Positions 1 to 6,988 of a DNA stretch of 24,556 bases are shown piece after piece (position 1 is the first letter of the stretch; every line of letters starts with the position of its first letter). Under the pieces are notes generated by a model. It was not told the origin of the DNA, made no database searches, and saw nothing but the letters and a program-made list of their open reading frames with translations. Both the position numbers and the translations under genes were made by a program. The stretch is taken from contig CAKSIW010000039.1 in the NCBI GenBank assembly GCA_934463175.1, positions 1 to 24,556 on the forward strand, written 5' to 3'. The DNA comes from an uncultured Clostridia bacterium (lineage in GTDB: Bacteria > Bacillota > Clostridia > Monoglobales > Monoglobaceae).

Positions 1-194
1 CACGGCACAAGACACCTGCCGCCTTCAAGCTTTTGGTGATAATATGAGCCGTTGTGTCCGAATATTGCGATTATATCACCGCTCCATTCCTCCGACATGA
101 TGAAACTCGCGGTCAGATAGTTCCTGCTGTCCGCCACCGGCGAAAAGCTGTCTATCCTCGTTATCGTCTGGTGCTCTGTGTTGAATTTTAGCAT
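1..194 (-). CDS. Tail/baseplate protein, N-terminal part only
   Basis: A minus-strand reading frame starts with ATG at 194, preceded by a strong AAGGAGG site, and stays open to the left edge, so the C-terminus is missing. It begins MLKFNTEHQTITRID and continues with a region containing SPVADSRNYLTASF. From memory, clostridial phage baseplate or tail-fibre proteins often begin with such a segment (K-F-N ... I-T-R ... D-S-x-N-Y-L-T-A-x-F). Its place downstream of the tail-associated protein fits a baseplate or receptor-binding role. No catalytic motif can be seen in 64 residues, so the specific function is not assigned. Confidence 0.7.
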   Translation of the reverse strand, partial: MLKFNTEHQTITRIDSFSPVADSRNYLTASFIMSEEWSGDIIAIFGHNGSYYHQKLEGGRCLVP

Positions 195-215
195 TTCTCT
201 TCCTCCTTATATTTT

Positions 216-740
216 TCAGGAAAGCCGTATTACGTTATCAACCAGTGTTCCAAATACGGATACGGTAACAGTGCAGGAATGAGTGGAATTAGCAGTACCG
301 CTTCCTGAATATCGCTGGATAAGTTTTACCTGAAATTTGTCTCCGGGTTCAAACGTCAAAGAATTTGTCTCGACAAAGTACCTGTTGGAATCATCTTGTC
401 CGTTATTAATATCCGAGTATAACAAACCAAAGTTTGTGGTTTCGTTTCCGTTCACATCAATCAGTTTTCCGTTTTTGTAGAAGTAAACTTGCAGCCCATA
501 TGTGTTGGATACATTTCCTGAAGCGACTCTCAGTTTTGTTGTACCAGGGCATAAAAACTGCATAACAGGCGTTTCAAGAGTTTCAGAAAACTTAAACGCG
601 GAATTGTCAATAGGATTCAGGTAAACATCGTCAGATGACTGCAATGCTTTTTGATATGCAATGCGTTCGTCTAAGGGCATGAAATTTTCCGTCCCTAAAG
701 AACTGTTAAGTGCTTTCTTGATTTCTTTCCAAATACTCAT
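216..740 (-). CDS. Putative tail appendage protein (174 aa)
   Basis: Starts MSIWKEIKKALNSSLGT with a GGAGGTG site about ten bases upstream. Its start overlaps the stop of the preceding gene by one base (TAATG), implying translational coupling. The N-terminal 45 residues are helical and resemble short anchoring segments seen on clostridial phage tail or baseplate proteins. The rest is rich in beta-branched and small polar residues (positions about 60-174), compatible with a beta-sandwich or jelly-roll tip. No transmembrane segment or signal peptide is visible. A receptor-binding or collar role is inferred from position only. Confidence 0.65.
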   Translation of the reverse strand: MSIWKEIKKALNSSLGTENFMPLDERIAYQKALQSSDDVYLNPIDNSAFKFSETLETPVMQFLCPGTTKLRVASGNVSNTYGLQVYFYKNGKLIDVNGNETTNFGLLYSDINNGQDDSNRYFVETNSLTFEPGDKFQVKLIQRYSGSGTANSTHSCTVTVSVFGTLVDNVIRLS

Positions 741-1003
741 TATATCAACACCTCCGATATACTTCCGTCCGAATTGAACGTTGTCTTTTTTGAAATTGTT
801 TTTTCTCCCGTAAAGGTTTCCGTTATACTCCCGTCATCATTGAAAACGGTATGCAGGGTGTGTCCGAGCGCATTCGTTTCCGTTATGCTGCCGTCGGCGT
901 TGAATACCGTTTCCATTGCTTCAAAGCCTTGAAGTGCCATCATGTTCGTTCTGTTAATCGGCGTTCCTGAAGCCGCCGCCGTTTTGTCAATAAATTCCGT
1001 CAT
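740..1003 (-). CDS. Small tail protein with repeated TxFNxDGSI motif (87 aa)
   Basis: Starts MTEFIDKTAAASGTPINRTNM with GGAGAGGAG upstream, and overlaps the previous gene by ATGA. The N-terminal segment, including GTPINRTNMMALQGFE, resembles the attachment region of tail-fibre-like proteins that are added onto baseplates. The C-terminal half holds three copies of a roughly 20-residue unit with core FN-x-DGSI-(T/S)-E: TVFNADGSITET, TVFNDDGSITET and TTFNSDGSISEV. Such units usually form short beta hairpins in fibre-like proteins. The function is inferred as a minor fibre or adaptor. Confidence 0.65.
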   Translation of the reverse strand: MTEFIDKTAAASGTPINRTNMMALQGFEAMETVFNADGSITETNALGHTLHTVFNDDGSITETFTGEKTISKKTTFNSDGSISEVLI

Positions 1004-1413
1004 AAATCATTCTCCTCTCCGCAGTTAAATGTTCCGCATTCTCTGAAACGTTTCCTTGCGTCGCCAAGCATATTCCAAAGGTCTGCAAGCAGCTTTTCAA
1101 TGCCGTTTGCTGTCTCATATGTCATGCCTTGATATGATTCGGGAATGTCCGGTGTGTCGTCATACACAAAAAAAGCCGATTTCAAAGCGGAAAGATTTGT
1201 TCTTATCCGCTCCAAATCAGCATTTGCGCGCACAAAACCGCCGCATTCCCAATCCGTTCTCACATTGCAGCTTTGCCGATATGCCAAGCTGTTCAGCGCG
1301 TCCGATATTGCTTTGATATTTCCCTCAATCCGATTGAGGTCGGAGACATTAATATACCCCTTTGATGTTTTCAGCCGCACATCATCACCCGTTCTGTCAT
1401 ATACAAAAATCAT
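1000..1413 (-). CDS. Putative baseplate/tail protein (137 aa)
   Basis: The chosen start is the ATG of MIFVYDRTGDDVRL, two bases after the preceding stop (TGAATGAAATG context). A TTG three codons earlier, overlapping that stop, is an alternative with a better placed GGTGAT site. Residues about 28-60 contain NRIEGNIKAISDALN, a helical motif I recognise from clostridial phage baseplate-region proteins, which often repeat N-R-I-E-x-N. A conserved-looking Trp lies near residue 113 in LLADLWNMLGDA. There is no enzymatic motif. It follows the large tail-associated gene with coupled translation. Confidence 0.6.
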   Translation of the reverse strand: MIFVYDRTGDDVRLKTSKGYINVSDLNRIEGNIKAISDALNSLAYRQSCNVRTDWECGGFVRANADLERIRTNLSALKSAFFVYDDTPDIPESYQGMTYETANGIEKLLADLWNMLGDARKRFRECGTFNCGEENDL

Positions 1414-1414
1414 T

Positions 1415-3022
1415 TCATTCAAGCTTTATCACCGCCTGCCCTATGAGTTTATTATACAAGCTGAGGTCAAGGCCTATTATTCGTGCATAAACGTCACCGT
1501 CATAGGCTGTCGGATATTTAACCCTGTCGCCCGTGCGTTCTCCGTTCGCAAGAACAAGCTTTGTCCCGATTGTTCTGTTTGCCATGTAATGGCTGTATAC
1601 CCTGTTTAAAATTTCCTCTGAATTGTCCTTGTTAATCAAGCCCGCATTGTCAACCCTGACACAGTTTTCGGCTGTTCCCGACAGCACGTCGGGATTTGTC
1701 TTTGTTTTCACGCTTGCAGTGTCCTTATACTCGCAGCCGCGCAGAACCACTGTCGCACCCGTTCCGGTCAGCACGGCAAAATTCACGCCGCTTTCCTTTA
1801 TGCTGCCGCCCGTAACGGTTAGACTGCCGTGCGGTGCAGAAAAATATACCGTTGTTTCGCCGCTTAAAGCTTCATTATAAAGCTCTGTTTGTTCCGCAGT
1901 GAGGGTATATGAATGCTCAGTCACTTCAACCTTTGTGTATATGTCACCGATTTCACAGCTTTCACCCTGAAAAATATTCTTTTTGTCAATGACGTGTGTG
2001 TCACCGCTTAGCTTTTTGATTTCAACCTTGTCACTTCTGCTTGTGTCCGCCGCTCTGCCAATGACAAACAGCAGTTGTCCGAGAGCTTCACGCCGTGTGC
2101 ATACGGGAATATATCCTTTGACGGAAACACTTTGCAAATCACTCTCTGCGGAATATGGAATGTCTCCCATGATTTCTGCGAGAACCGCAGCGGCGTCTGT
2201 GTCATAAAGTCCGCCTCTGAACCGCATTTTGTCAAGCAGTCCGATGTAGTCCTCGGCAGATACGTCATATTTTCGCTCGGACATTCTTTTTGCGGTTTCG
2301 GTAAAAAAACAGCCCATTAGCTTATCATTCCGATACACCTTAAACGGCTGCTTTTTCTGAAACGCAAACGCAGTGTTGTCCTTGCTGCACAGAGAAAAAT
2401 CAAGCGTGTTTATGCTTAAGTCCTCGCTTATCGGTGAAATCCCTTCAAGGAGCTGAACACTTTCAAGCTCTCTGCCCTCAAAAACTCGTATTGCGCCGTC
2501 GTCAACGGCAAACAGTTTTAAGTATCTGTCTTTTTTGTTCATTGCGCGGAAGGTCACAACCATTTTATTAAACGCGGCAACGCTCTGTTCGCAGAAATAT
2601 ATTGTGCTGTTCGGTTCATAGTCTCGGTCTGCCGCAAGTGTGCTGTCATTATACCATTTGACGTTGAGCGAGCGGCAATAGTCACCGCAATGGGTGTCGA
2701 AGGTAAATGTCACGCCTATCGTTTTGTGTTTACCCGAGAAAACTCTTGTGAGGGTCGGCGTTTGTCCGTCAGAAAACGCCCCATCCTCGCCGCTCAGATA
2801 TTTCCCCCATATGCCAAGCTTTGCGCTCACTGTATCATCGGGAAATCCTCCGAAGCTGCCGTCAAGCAACCATCTGTCAGTTTCAACTGTTGCATAGTTC
2901 CCGACCGTGTTCTCCGACTTTAAATCATCAGGTTTGACAAAATCCTGCACACGTTCCGCACTTGGGGTGCTGTCCGCTTTGGCGTCGGGGGAAATATCGC
3001 TGTATATGATTTTAATGCTCAT
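1415..3022 (-). CDS. Tail-associated structural protein, Tal/hub-like (535 aa)
   Basis: Starts MSIKIIYSDISPDA and overlaps the upstream gene by ATGA. The N-terminal 170 residues look like a carbohydrate-binding or discoidin-like beta sandwich (RWLLDGSFGGFPDD through a VKWYNDST stretch). The middle (about 190-330) has the pattern of siphovirus baseplate hub proteins: SINTLDFSL, QPFKVYRNDKLMGCFF, then YDVSAEDYIGLLD and a FVIGRAADTSRSDKVEI stretch. The last 200 residues contain a glycine-rich beta region and an Ala-Asn-Gly-Glu-Arg segment before the C-terminus. Position directly after the tape measure/distal tail genes fits the hub. No peptidase motif is seen. Confidence 0.7.
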   Translation of the reverse strand: MSIKIIYSDISPDAKADSTPSAERVQDFVKPDDLKSENTVGNYATVETDRWLLDGSFGGFPDDTVSAKLGIWGKYLSGEDGAFSDGQTPTLTRVFSGKHKTIGVTFTFDTHCGDYCRSLNVKWYNDSTLAADRDYEPNSTIYFCEQSVAAFNKMVVTFRAMNKKDRYLKLFAVDDGAIRVFEGRELESVQLLEGISPISEDLSINTLDFSLCSKDNTAFAFQKKQPFKVYRNDKLMGCFFTETAKRMSERKYDVSAEDYIGLLDKMRFRGGLYDTDAAAVLAEIMGDIPYSAESDLQSVSVKGYIPVCTRREALGQLLFVIGRAADTSRSDKVEIKKLSGDTHVIDKKNIFQGESCEIGDIYTKVEVTEHSYTLTAEQTELYNEALSGETTVYFSAPHGSLTVTGGSIKESGVNFAVLTGTGATVVLRGCEYKDTASVKTKTNPDVLSGTAENCVRVDNAGLINKDNSEEILNRVYSHYMANRTIGTKLVLANGERTGDRVKYPTAYDGDVYARIIGLDLSLYNKLIGQAVIKLE

Positions 3023-3411
3023 GGTGTTATCTGCGCCTCCATAGGGACAAAGTTTATCTCCAATTCCTTCCAGTATATTGTGCCGTTGCTGCGATCAATT
3101 CTCTCAACCTCTCTCTGACCGTTTGTCGCGTATGCCTCATATTCAATGGTTTCCTGATTGTGTGCAATTTTGATGTTCACGCTTTCGTACGGCTGCATTA
3201 GGTGTGTGCAGAGGCTGTCATATTCGGCGAAATTATCACCCTTGCGCCTGAATTTGACCTTGTGACCGATAAATGTTCCGATGACGTCGCGAATCATTCT
3301 GCCGTTTGCAATCGCCCTGCCCGAATTATCGGTGTCGGTTACGTTGAAATATTCCTGAATGGAATCGACATACACATCATATGCTTTGCCGTCAATTATG
3401 CAATAGTCCAT
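3019..3411 (-). CDS. Distal tail-region protein (130 aa)
   Basis: Starts MDYCIIDGKAYDVYVDSI, preceded by GGAAAGGAG. Sequences with the order GKxYDVxVxxIxExFN ... DNxGRxIAxGxM ... GTFxGHKVxFxRK ... VxIxHNQxTIxYEAY ... YWxExxxxxVPMxAQ are familiar in clostridial phages next to the tape measure gene, and this protein shows all of these blocks. It probably belongs to the distal tail or baseplate ring, although it is short for a classical Dit. It is the first structural gene after the toxin-antitoxin insertion, and a terminator lies only about 28 bases upstream of its start. Confidence 0.7.
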   Translation of the reverse strand: MDYCIIDGKAYDVYVDSIQEYFNVTDTDNSGRAIANGRMIRDVIGTFIGHKVKFRRKGDNFAEYDSLCTHLMQPYESVNIKIAHNQETIEYEAYATNGQREVERIDRSNGTIYWKELEINFVPMEAQITP

Positions 3412-3438
3412 TTTTTACTCCTTTCCGAAAATATGCAT

Positions 3439-3468
3439 AAAAAAAGTGCCTGACCTGTGAGTCGGCAC
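3439..3468 (-). terminator. Intrinsic terminator between the TA unit and the distal tail gene
   Basis: On the minus strand the arms GTGCCGAC and GTCaGGCAC pair around a six-base loop with one bulged base. They are followed directly by seven T residues. This is a textbook intrinsic terminator. It closes the toxin-antitoxin insertion and could end the antisense antitoxin RNA, or transcription coming from the tape measure gene. Confidence 0.8.
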
Positions 3469-3484
3469 TCTACTGATGTTTGTC

Positions 3485-3514
3485 TTGACAAGGGACGGCG
3501 CAGTGTTGTATAAT
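3485..3514 (+). promoter_or_regulatory. Sigma-A promoter of the plus-strand toxin
   Basis: A perfect -35 box TTGACA (3485-3490) and perfect -10 box TATAAT (3509-3514) are separated by 18 bases on the plus strand, against the direction of all phage genes. Transcription should start near 3521, giving a leader of about 60 bases before the toxin start codon. Confidence 0.85.
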
Positions 3515-3579
3515 ACATGTTGCAGATAATTGGTTTATTGAGGACGGTTGACACTCCCTGACGAAAGGGGGTGGTGCTT

Positions 3580-3651
3580 ATGAAATACATAATACGGATA
3601 TTATTTTGTATTATAATAGCCCTTATGGTTTTCACTATAAAAGCAAACTAA
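3580..3651 (+). CDS. Hydrophobic 23-aa peptide, probable type I toxin
   Basis: The only plus-strand gene I accept. ATG at 3580 is preceded by GAAAGGGGGTG at 3563-3573, an unusually strong ribosome binding site in a context (CCTGACGAAAGGGGGTG, then TTATG) that recurs before small holin-like type I toxins in clostridia. The peptide is MKYIIRILFCIIIALMVFTI followed by Lys-Ala-Asn: a single membrane helix with basic residues at each end and no other domain. It has its own promoter and terminator, and an opposing promoter lies downstream. Type I toxins of this kind insert in the cell membrane when over-produced. Too short for ordinary gene callers; function is inferred from architecture. Confidence 0.75.
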   Translation: MKYIIRILFCIIIALMVFTIKAN

Positions 3652-3684
3652 CCGCCCTCCTGACATGAGCTGCGGTTAGTTTTT
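3648..3684 (+). terminator. Terminator of the toxin mRNA, shared with the antisense RNA
   Basis: The arms CTAACCGC (3648-3655) and GCGGTTAG (3672-3679) form a perfect 8-bp stem, followed by TTTTT at 3680-3684 on the plus strand. It begins inside the toxin stop codon. On the minus strand the same stem is followed by TTTGCTTTT, so it may also terminate the antisense RNA, which would leave the two RNAs overlapping at their 3' ends. Confidence 0.8.
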
Positions 3685-3728
3685 AACTTCTCTCAGGTCA
3701 ACCGTTCAAGACGGTAAACCCTTTATCT
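3648..3728 (-). ncRNA. Probable antisense antitoxin RNA (RatA-like arrangement)
   Basis: A minus-strand promoter at 3735-3763 should start an RNA near 3728 that runs toward the toxin. It contains a small hairpin (ACCGT-CTTGA-ACGGT), then the complement of the toxin terminator. Ending at 3648 gives about 80 nt with at least 37 nt complementary to the toxin mRNA 3' end. Reading on to the terminator at 3439 would cover the whole toxin mRNA. There is no open reading frame of note. The geometry matches txpA/ratA of Bacillus subtilis, in which a convergent RNA pairs with the toxin 3' end. The exact 3' end is not certain. Confidence 0.65.
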
Positions 3729-3734
3729 GCTTTT

Positions 3735-3763
3735 ATTATATACCGCTGCAACGCATTTGTCAA
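3735..3763 (-). promoter_or_regulatory. Perfect consensus promoter for the antisense RNA
   Basis: TTGACA (3763-3758) and TATAAT (3740-3735) are exactly 17 bases apart on the minus strand. The -35 box contains the TGA stop codon of the tape measure gene (3762-3760). Such a strong promoter fits an antitoxin RNA made in excess. Confidence 0.85.
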
Positions 3764-6234
3764 GTGGTTTTCACAAGCTTTGTTCCGCGGCGGCGTGTTT
3801 CCCTGTCGAAATCGTCCATTGTAGCTCTTGCAAACTCTCTTCCGTTAATTTGCAAAACAATATCGCCGCGCTGACCGCCTATTCCGCCCATTTCGGCAAT
3901 TGCCTCACGGAAAGCCTGTTTCATTGCGGAAACAGGAGAAACAATTTCGTTTTCGCGTTTGTTATCGCCGAGAACCGCAAGAAACTCACGGTTCGGAGGG
4001 ATAACCGCCCCTCGCGCAAGACCAGGGACGGCTGCATTCATTCTGCCGGAAAAAGGCTTGAGTGCTGCTTTCGCAACGGTTATTCCCGACAAAAGGAGTG
4101 CAGTGGATATGGTTACGGTTTGTTTACCCCAAGTGCTGCTTATTTTTTTACCTGTAGCTTTTGCAAAACTCACAAAATTGTCCCATGCCGTCTTCAGCGA
4201 AGTTCCCCAATCATCAAGAAACTTTTGTGCTGTTTTTGCATTTGCTGCCGCAAACGCTGCTCCCCATAAAACAACGGAAGCCGCAGAATGGTTAAAAAAG
4301 CTCACAAAATTATCATCGGCATTTTTCAGTGCGTTATGCACGCTTGTTGCTGCGCTTTCAGCGGTCTTGAAAAAATTTGTTTCCACAGAATTACTCCAAG
4401 TTGATATATTCGCTTCTGTGTTACTTGAAAACTCCGATATATTTTGCCCCACGTTTCCGAATGCAGATCCTATTTCTTTTTCTATAACGGGCATTGTTGC
4501 TGTAACCTGATTTTCAATTGCTTTCGTAGCAGCATTTGCGCTATTTATTGCCGGCACAAATTCTATGGCTGAGCTTGCGGCAGCTTCAAAAGCAGGGGAA
4601 AGTCCATACGCGGAAGACGTCGCCCCGTTCAGCCGCGGTGTTAACCCCAATGCCGAAGCTGTTACTCCGTCAAGCTGAGGAATGAACCCGAGTGCAGCGG
4701 CTGCCGCTGTCCCCAATGCCCCCGACAATGAATAAGCAGGGGATAGGGCGTATGAAAAAGCCCCTGCCATTTCATTAACCGCTTCGGCTTCGGTTCTTGT
4801 TTTGTCTGTTTGCCTGTCCAGCGCAGAGTCTTTTTTCTTAAATAATCCAAGAAGTTCACCGATTTTTTTTGCTACTCCGGCAATACCAAGTCCCAACAGC
4901 CCCAATCCCGCAATTTCAAGGGCAGCTTTTATTGCATCTTTATTTTCAAGCACCCAATTTTGAAACTTTGTTAAATTTTCCATATCGCCATCATTTAACA
5001 AACTTTCTAATTCTCCAAATCCACTCTGTATTCCGCCTGTTCCTCCGATTGTTGACGGAGCATTGATGTCAGATGGAGTGGAAATTTCATCAATAGTTTT
5101 TTGTCTCAAAATAAAAAGCTCATCAAAATCAGCAAGCTCTTTATTAACCTCTTGCGTTGCCTTTTTTAATTCTTTTTCTGCTTTTGTCTGGCTTTTTGTA
5201 CCTTTTGTTGCCTTAGATGATGACTTTCCGATGTTGCCGTATGCCTGTGCCTGTTTTTGCAGTGCCTTCGCACTCGCGATTGTTTGTTTCAGCGTTTTCC
5301 CGCCTAACGCACTGAAAAAAGCAGCAACATACAGAATGCCTTTTGTCAGACCTGTAATCAAAAGCTGCAACGCAGGCAAAAGAGCATGATAAATCGGCTC
5401 GGACACAACCCACAGAGCAGCTTGAAGCTGATACACCGACTGTCTGAATTGTTCATTTGCCATTAAAGCCGAAACCGTGTTTTCTCTTAGAGCTGTAAAT
5501 CCCTTTGTTATAACCCGAAAAACCAAAGCACTTTTTGCCAGAGAAATAAGTCTGCGTCCGGCTTTTTCAAAACTGTCTCCTACTTTTGAAAAGTGCTCAC
5601 TTGTTTCGTTCGCACTCTTTCTGATTTTTTCCTCTGCCTCTTCAGCCTTGACTCTTAAACTGTCAAGCCTTATTTCAGCATCCTTCAGCCGTGTTTTTGT
5701 CTTTTCGATTTCTCCCTGTGTGTCACCCCCGACAGCACCTTTCAAGGAAGTGTGCATTTGCTCTGCCTTTATGTTGTTTGAATCAATCTCCTTACCAATT
5801 TCTGAAAGCTTTGATTTGATTTCCCTCAGCCTGTCAGCGTCCTCGTTGCTGAAATAACTGCCGTCAACGCGCGAAACCATGCCACTCATGCTTTGCTCCA
5901 TTAAATCGTTCTTGCTGAGCTTATCATCAGGCACAAGCTCACGTGACAGAATCGAACTTTTTTCGGCTGCAAGCTTGTCAGCCTCCGCTTCAAGTTCTTT
6001 GATTTTTTCAAGAATCCCATTAAGGTCACTTTCAAGCTTTTTTGTGTTGCCGATTTTCAGCTCGCCGCTTTCAAGCTGAGTGAGCTTTTCTCTCAGCTCC
6101 GCAACCTTGGCACTTTGCTTTTCAATGTCGGCAGTTGCTTTTCTCAGATTCTGAACCATTTTCTTTGTTCCGACATCAATTCCTTTTGTGTCAATTGCCG
6201 TTGAAAGCACAAGCCGCCCCAATTCCTGTTCCAT
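3760..6234 (-). CDS. Tail tape measure protein (824 aa)
   Basis: The longest gene in the window, located between the Gp15-type protein and the distal tail genes, where siphovirus tape measure genes lie. Residues 1-225 are a long Lys/Glu-rich coiled coil. Hydrophobic helices occur near 270-310 (LLPALQLLITGLTKGILYVA) and 440-465 (GLGLLGLGIAGVAKKIG), as expected of a protein that ends up at the membrane during DNA injection. Residues about 487-565 contain degenerate Ala/Ser/Gly-rich repeats with a GL-x-P core. The C-terminal 60 residues include VPGLARGAVIPPNREFLAVL, a motif common near the end of such proteins. It sets tail length during assembly. Confidence 0.93.
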   Translation of the reverse strand: MEQELGRLVLSTAIDTKGIDVGTKKMVQNLRKATADIEKQSAKVAELREKLTQLESGELKIGNTKKLESDLNGILEKIKELEAEADKLAAEKSSILSRELVPDDKLSKNDLMEQSMSGMVSRVDGSYFSNEDADRLREIKSKLSEIGKEIDSNNIKAEQMHTSLKGAVGGDTQGEIEKTKTRLKDAEIRLDSLRVKAEEAEEKIRKSANETSEHFSKVGDSFEKAGRRLISLAKSALVFRVITKGFTALRENTVSALMANEQFRQSVYQLQAALWVVSEPIYHALLPALQLLITGLTKGILYVAAFFSALGGKTLKQTIASAKALQKQAQAYGNIGKSSSKATKGTKSQTKAEKELKKATQEVNKELADFDELFILRQKTIDEISTPSDINAPSTIGGTGGIQSGFGELESLLNDGDMENLTKFQNWVLENKDAIKAALEIAGLGLLGLGIAGVAKKIGELLGLFKKKDSALDRQTDKTRTEAEAVNEMAGAFSYALSPAYSLSGALGTAAAAALGFIPQLDGVTASALGLTPRLNGATSSAYGLSPAFEAAASSAIEFVPAINSANAATKAIENQVTATMPVIEKEIGSAFGNVGQNISEFSSNTEANISTWSNSVETNFFKTAESAATSVHNALKNADDNFVSFFNHSAASVVLWGAAFAAANAKTAQKFLDDWGTSLKTAWDNFVSFAKATGKKISSTWGKQTVTISTALLLSGITVAKAALKPFSGRMNAAVPGLARGAVIPPNREFLAVLGDNKRENEIVSPVSAMKQAFREAIAEMGGIGGQRGDIVLQINGREFARATMDDFDRETRRRGTKLVKTT

Positions 6235-6266
6235 TTAATTCACCTGCCTTTTCTAAAATTTACATA

Positions 6267-6296
6267 ACAAAAGCACCCATGCTTCCATGAGTGCTT
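6267..6296 (-). terminator. Intrinsic terminator after the membrane moron gene
   Basis: On the minus strand AAGCACTCATG and CATGGGTGCTT form an 11-bp stem (with one T-G pair) around a GAAG loop, followed by TTGTTATG; the T run is short and interrupted. It lies only a few bases after the moron stop codon and about 35 bases before the tape measure start. Confidence 0.75.
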
Positions 6297-6302
6297 AAAC
6301 TA

Positions 6303-6929
6303 TTATTGACTTAATTCGATATACTCAGCAATGAGATGAGGTATTGAGATTTGATTTCCCAAGACACTGTTATAGTTCTTTATGCCGTTTGCTTTTCCGT
6401 ATATGAGAACAATATCGTTTTCCAATATTCGGCTTTCATCAGATGTTTTTTTGCGGTAATCGGCATATATTGTGTTTTCATACATTCCATACTGATTCGG
6501 CGTTACATTTATCCGATATACAACGTCACTGCCGTTTTCCTGAACCTGAATCACCTGTCCCTTAAAGAAAACCTGTTTCCCGATGTAATTATTGGGGTTT
6601 CTCGCAAGCTCATCATACTCAATCATCTCACACGCGGCTTTATATTCCTCGGGTGATACGGCAGGCTGAACAACATCAGCGGACATCGATTCTGCTTTGT
6701 CTGCTGTGTCTCCGCCGTAATTTATCGAATAGACCGCAAAAGCTACAAACACTGTCAAAACCCAAAACCACCATTTGTTGTAAAACATTGTGTCATTACG
6801 TCTTTTTTTGCATTGCGGACATCTTTTGAGTTTCTTTGAATATCTTATGCCGCAGCGTTCGCAATAGACCATGTTTGGTTCAAAATATACATTGCCGCCG
6901 CCAAGTTCAGGTGAACCGTATACGCCCAT
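6303..6929 (-). CDS. Membrane-anchored zinc-ribbon protein, moron (208 aa)
   Basis: Starts MGVYGSPELGGGNVYFEP after a GGAGGGG site. A zinc ribbon is formed by CxxC at 23-26 and CxxC at 37-40. One transmembrane helix follows at about 53-71 (WWFWVLTVFVAFAVYSI), then an acidic linker. The C-terminal domain (about 95-208) contains GKQVFFKGQVIQVQENG, a strand pattern like an OB fold; related modules occur in small cell-envelope proteins of Firmicutes. It sits between Gp15 and the tape measure gene, where no assembly gene is needed, and has its own perfect promoter and terminator. This is the classic layout of a moron expressed from a prophage. A role in altering the host envelope is inferred. Confidence 0.8.
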   Translation of the reverse strand: MGVYGSPELGGGNVYFEPNMVYCERCGIRYSKKLKRCPQCKKRRNDTMFYNKWWFWVLTVFVAFAVYSINYGGDTADKAESMSADVVQPAVSPEEYKAACEMIEYDELARNPNNYIGKQVFFKGQVIQVQENGSDVVYRINVTPNQYGMYENTIYADYRKKTSDESRILENDIVLIYGKANGIKNYNSVLGNQISIPHLIAEYIELSQ

Positions 6930-6959
6930 TTTAACCCCTCCGAAAAGTAACTTGTTTAT

Positions 6960-6988
6960 ATTATATTATATGGTTACATTTTTGTCAA
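6960..6988 (-). promoter_or_regulatory. Perfect consensus promoter of the membrane moron
   Basis: TTGACA (6988-6983) and TATAAT (6965-6960) are exactly 17 bases apart. The TGA inside the -35 box is the stop codon of the Gp15-type gene (6987-6985). Transcription would start near 6953, about 24 bases before the moron start codon. Confidence 0.9.

Noticed and set aside
3396..3635. A 79-codon minus-strand frame across the toxin locus
   Set aside because: It crosses a terminator and the toxin gene, has mixed composition and no ribosome binding site; it is opposite the convincing toxin frame.
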